Source: Metridium senile (Eukaryota; Cnidaria; Anthozoa; Actiniaria; Metridiidae). Taken from it: a stretch of DNA of 64,000 nucleotides. The notes beneath the pieces are model-generated. The model did no database searches, was not told the origin of the DNA, and worked only from the letters and a program-made list of their open reading frames with translations. The stretch lies in contig OX459103.1 in assembly GCA_949775045.1 (NCBI GenBank), positions 6,438,541 through 6,502,540 of the forward strand, given 5' to 3'. Both the position numbers and the translations under genes were made by a program. The first letter of the stretch is position 1. Each line of letters opens with the position of its first letter. Shown one piece after another: positions 60,277 to 64,000 of this stretch.

Positions 60277-60721
60277 ATCAGACTCGATAGCGTGTGATAT
60301 ATTCTTTACGTTTGATTACAGCCTGTGGGATTTTGAAGTGTCTCAATTGTCTGATAATGGGTGGCATGAGTGGCCTAACGGTAAGAGAGCTGGCCTTTCA
60401 CCTGAGTTCGATTCGCGGCTCGGGCGACAAGTAAATAGAGTTTGTTTGATGTGTTGTTCTCTACCATACCACGAGGGTTTTTCTCCGGGTTATCCGGTTT
60501 TTCTCTCTCCGCAAAAATCAACATGTGGGCTGAGTTGTGTGTTGTAAATATTTAATGTAGTGGTAGTGAGTGTGAGCGAACCTCAAGGAAGAGCCCCGAT
60601 GGGGAGTGATGGTTGTAAATATACCGTGACGTTTTTTTGTGTGCATATTCCTCAATACTTTACCACGAACTGTTGTCAAATTGTAAAGAATATATTACAC
60701 GCTATCGAGGCTGAGGTTGTG
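60277..60721. mobile_element. Foldback MITE, family B, split by a SINE
   Basis: Left GACTCGATAGCGTGTGATAT...TTTGAAGTGTCTCAATTGTC and right TTGTCAAATTG...ACACGCTATCGAGGCTGAGG match 9568-9727. The S1 SINE interrupts after CTGATAATG. Confidence 0.8.
60359..60600 (+). mobile_element. tRNA-derived SINE (family S1), plus-strand copy
   Basis: Head GGGTGGCATGAGTGGCCTAA (A-box), GAGTTCGATTCGCGG (B-box), body AGGGTTTTTCTCCGGGTTAT and CCGCAAAAATCAACATGTGG, tail AATGTAGTGGTAGTGAGTG. Confidence 0.85.
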
Positions 60722-61278
60722 GACGAGAAAAGGATCTATTCACCAGATCAATCTATCCTGGTTTAACATAGTGTCCCTCTCAGCCATTTTTAGTGTCGGG
60801 CTCCCTGTGCCGTCACGCCACTTGCGAAGTTGATCCCATTTCTCAAAAAGTTCAGTTACGGTGCGTAAGCTGATATCTGAAATATTCAGTATAAACTAAT
60901 TGATTCGGTTTATATACATATCTTATTTCTATAAGATATGTATATCTGTCAGTGAGTGAACAAACTATGGACTATAGTGGTTTCAGTTTCTTAGAAAACA
61001 ACTTCGTTCCCAGACTTTCCCCACCCACAAGAGAAGAGAAAAGCCCTGGGAACATCGTTGCTTTAAAACTAATCCAATGTTAGTGCTTAGCAACCGGAGG
61101 GACCACCTTGTGGTAGAGTTGATCGGCGGAAATATTTCCTGTGTGTACTCTCCAGGGTTGCTGGTTCTAAAGTCAATTACGTATTTATTTATAGACGTGT
61201 TTTTCTTTTCATAGAAACCAATTCATTACTCAACTCTGGCCTAACAGTCTATCTAGCTTGACGAATTGGCACCGTTGA

Positions 61279-61510
61279 ATACTCCATTATCACGTTTACT
61301 GGCACAGCTGTACTATTTGACAAAAGGCCCATTTGCACAGGGATAATCTCGATCCGGAGTAAATTTAGATGTGTTTTCTATTGTTGAGTTGTAAATGTTT
61401 TCGTCCCTTGCTTGTAGTTTATAAATATATTTTTACAACAATTCGAGGCTGAGCCTGTGTAAATGCGCCTTTTGTCTAACAGTACAGCGGTGCTAGATAA
61501 CGTGAAATTA
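61279..61510. mobile_element. Foldback MITE, family A, copy 3
   Basis: ACTCCATTATCACGTTTACTG...CTATTTGACAAAAGGC and GCGCCTTTTGTCTAACAGTA...GGTGCTAGATAACGTGAAA. The most diverged of the three copies. Confidence 0.78.
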
Positions 61511-61971
61511 TGATTTTCGTAGAATTGAAGGCAATTCATTACTCATCGATTAATTAGATCAATCTATCCGAATAATAAATATTTCTTGAAAGTTTCTTCT
61601 GGCACAGATCAGTGGTCGATAAAAATTTAATATCTTGGAAATTTCCGGCACTGAGTATATTTACATTGCCAATGCTAATAAATGGAATTAAACTGGTTGG
61701 ATTATTGAGCGAATTAAATTATGACAACCCGCTGCTGTTGTTCTTGACTGGCTATCCTCGAGTTAAAGGTGGAACACAATAGGGTTAGATTTCACTTGTA
61801 TGATAGGCCAGCTAGTTAAAACTGACAAAAAAGGTTATTCAAATTGGTCAACATTTTACGCGCGGTCTAGAAGTCTCTGTTTTCATAGAAACCTGCCTGA
61901 GTCAACAATTGTACATATATAATTCTCTGTCAAACATTTATCCACCTGACTTGCTTTGACTCCAAACAACG

Positions 61972-63045
61972 ATGGACATATTATTGACGTACAGTATACT
62001 GCTAATCTGTATCGCGTTCGTTGGAGTTGTTGCTAACTTAGCAGTCATCATCGCCATCAGCGTCAACAAGAAGCTACAAACAACAACAAACTTCCTTCTA
62101 CTGAATCTATCCTGTGCGGATTTGCTAGACTGTCTGGTCGCGATGCCGGCACGAATCGTGCCGAGTTTACTTCCAAAAAGCCCGCTCGTTACTCCCTGTA
62201 ATGTGACGCTGTCGTTGTCGATGACTTTTGGTGGAGCATCTAGGATGAATACCCTGTTGATCGCAGTGGATCGCTACATCGCTATAAAGTGGCCATTTTG
62301 GTACAAACGCAATGTAAACAGTCGCTCGCTTTTGATCGCGGTTCTCAGTACTTGGCTATTGGTTCTTGTTGTAGCGGTTCTTCCAACGGTAGGCTTTGGG
62401 CTCAAACAAGATCGCACAGAAACGACTATATGTTATTACTTCGATACTCTCTCTATACCATTTCTATATTTGTTCATTTTGACGTTCAACATATTCCCTC
62501 TTGTTATGGTCATACCAATCAATTGTTTTCTCTTTCGTGTTAGTTTTCTCCACATGCAAAAAATACAGTCACAACGATTCAATATTGGAGTTATAAACCC
62601 TGCTTTTGAAACTATCACTACACAGACGTCCAACGACGCGGGAAATGCTACAAAACGTTCAAAAACGAGAGAACTTATTCTACAAAGCAAAGTTGCACGG
62701 ATGATTGCAATTCTGATTTTTACTTTCGTAATCTTCGTCGCTCCAATAAGCATAATCGATCTTATACAGGTTGTTGAAATGAATATCGACATACCGGATC
62801 AACTTTCTAAAATTGCTATTGCAATGATATATTTGAACACTTGGGCGAACGTATTCATTTACGCTGGGTATAATAAAGAGTTTAGGAAGACTTTTCAACA
62901 AATGTTTAAAAGGGAAAGAGAGCCTTTTGTTTGTACTATACCAGCTTCTATAAGTGGAAGGAAAAGAGGCGATGGTGGCAGCGTAAATACTAATAGTTTA
63001 AATAATAATATAGAGTTACTTTCTTTCAGAAAACTTTCTGAATGA
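61972..63045 (+). CDS. Orphan class-A (rhodopsin-family) GPCR, intronless
   Basis: Plasma-membrane seven-helix receptor of 357 residues. TM1 about 7-29 (GVVANLAVIIAI), TM2 about 41-62 with Asp50 in LLNLSCADLL, TM3 about 80-102 ending DRY at 100-102, the TM3-loop disulphide pair Cys76 and Cys154, TM4 118-141, TM5 162-188, TM6 240-268, TM7 280-299. Two class-A landmarks are changed: the TM6 FxxCWxP reads FVIFVAP (252-258), without the toggle Trp, and NPxxY reads NVFIY (293-297), without Pro. Loop 3 is Thr/Asn-rich with basic ends; the tail is Ser/Asn-rich. A TATATAA-like box lies near 61916. There is no amine-binding Asp in TM3, so an aminergic ligand is unlikely. Ligand unknown; the nearest precursor gene is 3 kb upstream on the same strand. 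Confidence 0.93.
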   Translation: MDILLTYSILLICIAFVGVVANLAVIIAISVNKKLQTTTNFLLLNLSCADLLDCLVAMPARIVPSLLPKSPLVTPCNVTLSLSMTFGGASRMNTLLIAVDRYIAIKWPFWYKRNVNSRSLLIAVLSTWLLVLVVAVLPTVGFGLKQDRTETTICYYFDTLSIPFLYLFILTFNIFPLVMVIPINCFLFRVSFLHMQKIQSQRFNIGVINPAFETITTQTSNDAGNATKRSKTRELILQSKVARMIAILIFTFVIFVAPISIIDLIQVVEMNIDIPDQLSKIAIAMIYLNTWANVFIYAGYNKEFRKTFQQMFKREREPFVCTIPASISGRKRGDGGSVNTNSLNNNIELLSFRKLSE

Positions 63046-64000
63046 TTGATAATGATGATGATGGTAATGATGATGATGGTGAATTATCAGGATGATGATG
63101 ATGATGAGGGCAAGAGCGATGTAGATGATGATTATGGCAGCATATGTTTCTCAGTCCGCTCATAAAGTTGTCGTACGTGCGTTCTTCCGTGTAAAGCATA
63201 ATTATCATTTGTTATTAAAATACAAAGAAATTTAACAAGTATGTGAAAATTTCGATAGGAATTAAGCTCTATTGTGTCGGCAACGTTTGGCTGAAACAAG
63301 AAACGAATTTCAATAATACATTGATATGAATCGAATAATGATGATGGTGTTGATGATGGTGGTAATGATGCCGATAGAAAACAACTCTAGGATACAGTAC
63401 TTAGTACTGTATTCGTTAACTGTAGATAATGATGTACTGTATTTATCATTTAAAATAAAAATAGAGCGGTTTTCGTATGAGTGGGAAACTGGCCGTAATA
63501 TTTACCGCACAGTTACGGTACTGTTACTGTAGAATTTTTACTGTTACTGTAGAATAATGCTAACGTTTTTTATGCTATTAATCTATAGCGGTAACTATAA
63601 TGACGCAAATATAGATTGTGCTAACTGATAACAATAATGATAAATGACTAACAATATATTTGTGGAAAAAACTGTTAATTTTTCCATTCATTTAATGAGT
63701 TTAAAAATCCGCTTTCATACTAAGCTCTATTTGAATACTTTTCATGTATTATTTAAACAGTAATTATGAAAAACAAATACCCAAACGATTGTCTATATAC
63801 ATGCAAAAACATTATGATCATGGAGCGAAAACGGCTAAAACCATGAAATAGAAACAAAATAGTTACTAACTAATAGTATTTAGTGACTATTTCGTCAGTA
63901 TCACTCAACCAGAAACATCAAATACACAAGAAAACAATAACTCATTACAACTTTACTTGTCTTTGATAGTAACTAATAGTCACTAAATAAGAACTATTAC
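63046..64000. other. 3' flank of the GPCR; GAT repeats and the start of another foldback element
   Basis: A short GATGAT microsatellite is at 63045-63115. From about 63836 to the edge the sequence follows the inner arms of the 36284-36559 element (CATGAAATAG, ATAGTTACTAACTAATAG, GTATCACTCAACCAGAAAC), so that element or a relative is cut by the window end. No gene seen. Confidence 0.6.

Overview
This 64-kb window is animal nuclear DNA. It is AT-rich, has spliced genes with GT-AG introns, long introns and intergenic gaps, and is packed with short foldback DNA transposons, tRNA-derived SINEs and microsatellites. The gene set (clan-2 cytochrome P450s, an SFI1-type centrosomal protein, an orphan rhodopsin-family GPCR, small secreted peptides) and the repeat style suggest a cnidarian, most likely an anthozoan. 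That assignment is inference; no species marker is present.

Layout. From 18.35 kb down to the left edge runs one minus-strand gene of at least 23 exons, assembled here by splice site and phase into 1264 continuous codons. It is an SFI1-like centrin-binding protein with an unusual TGIP-repeat exon, and its C-terminus lies beyond the window. At 20.1-21.6 kb is an intronless plus-strand P450, flanked by two copies of the DNA that also forms the SFI1 promoter. From 22 to 36.6 kb there is no intact gene: a 1.1-kb foldback element filled with GTAAAG/CTTTAC motifs, a dead LINE reverse-transcriptase fragment, SINEs, MITEs and simple repeats. At 36.7-39.55 kb is a second, two-exon P450 whose splice acceptor has been tandemly copied seven times. 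At 42.98-48.73 kb is a complete nine-exon amidohydrolase of the sugar-lactonase/dicarboxylate-hydrolase type (287 residues). At 53.3-54.1 and 57.7-58.9 kb are two small two-exon genes for secreted basic peptides, each with a two-cysteine core followed by an amidation/dibasic signal. At 61.97-63.05 kb is an intronless orphan class-A GPCR. All genes from 20 kb onward are on the plus strand.

How the genes relate. The two P450s are diverged paralogues of one CYP17/CYP1-like clade. The two peptide genes look like paralogues. Their closeness to the GPCR invites a ligand-receptor test, but this is only a hypothesis. The amidohydrolase and the SFI1 gene have no obvious partners here.

The rest is repeat-derived. 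Several insertions can be dated relative to one another because they are nested, and several have exact target-site duplications (9 bp, 7 bp or TA) that can be read directly.
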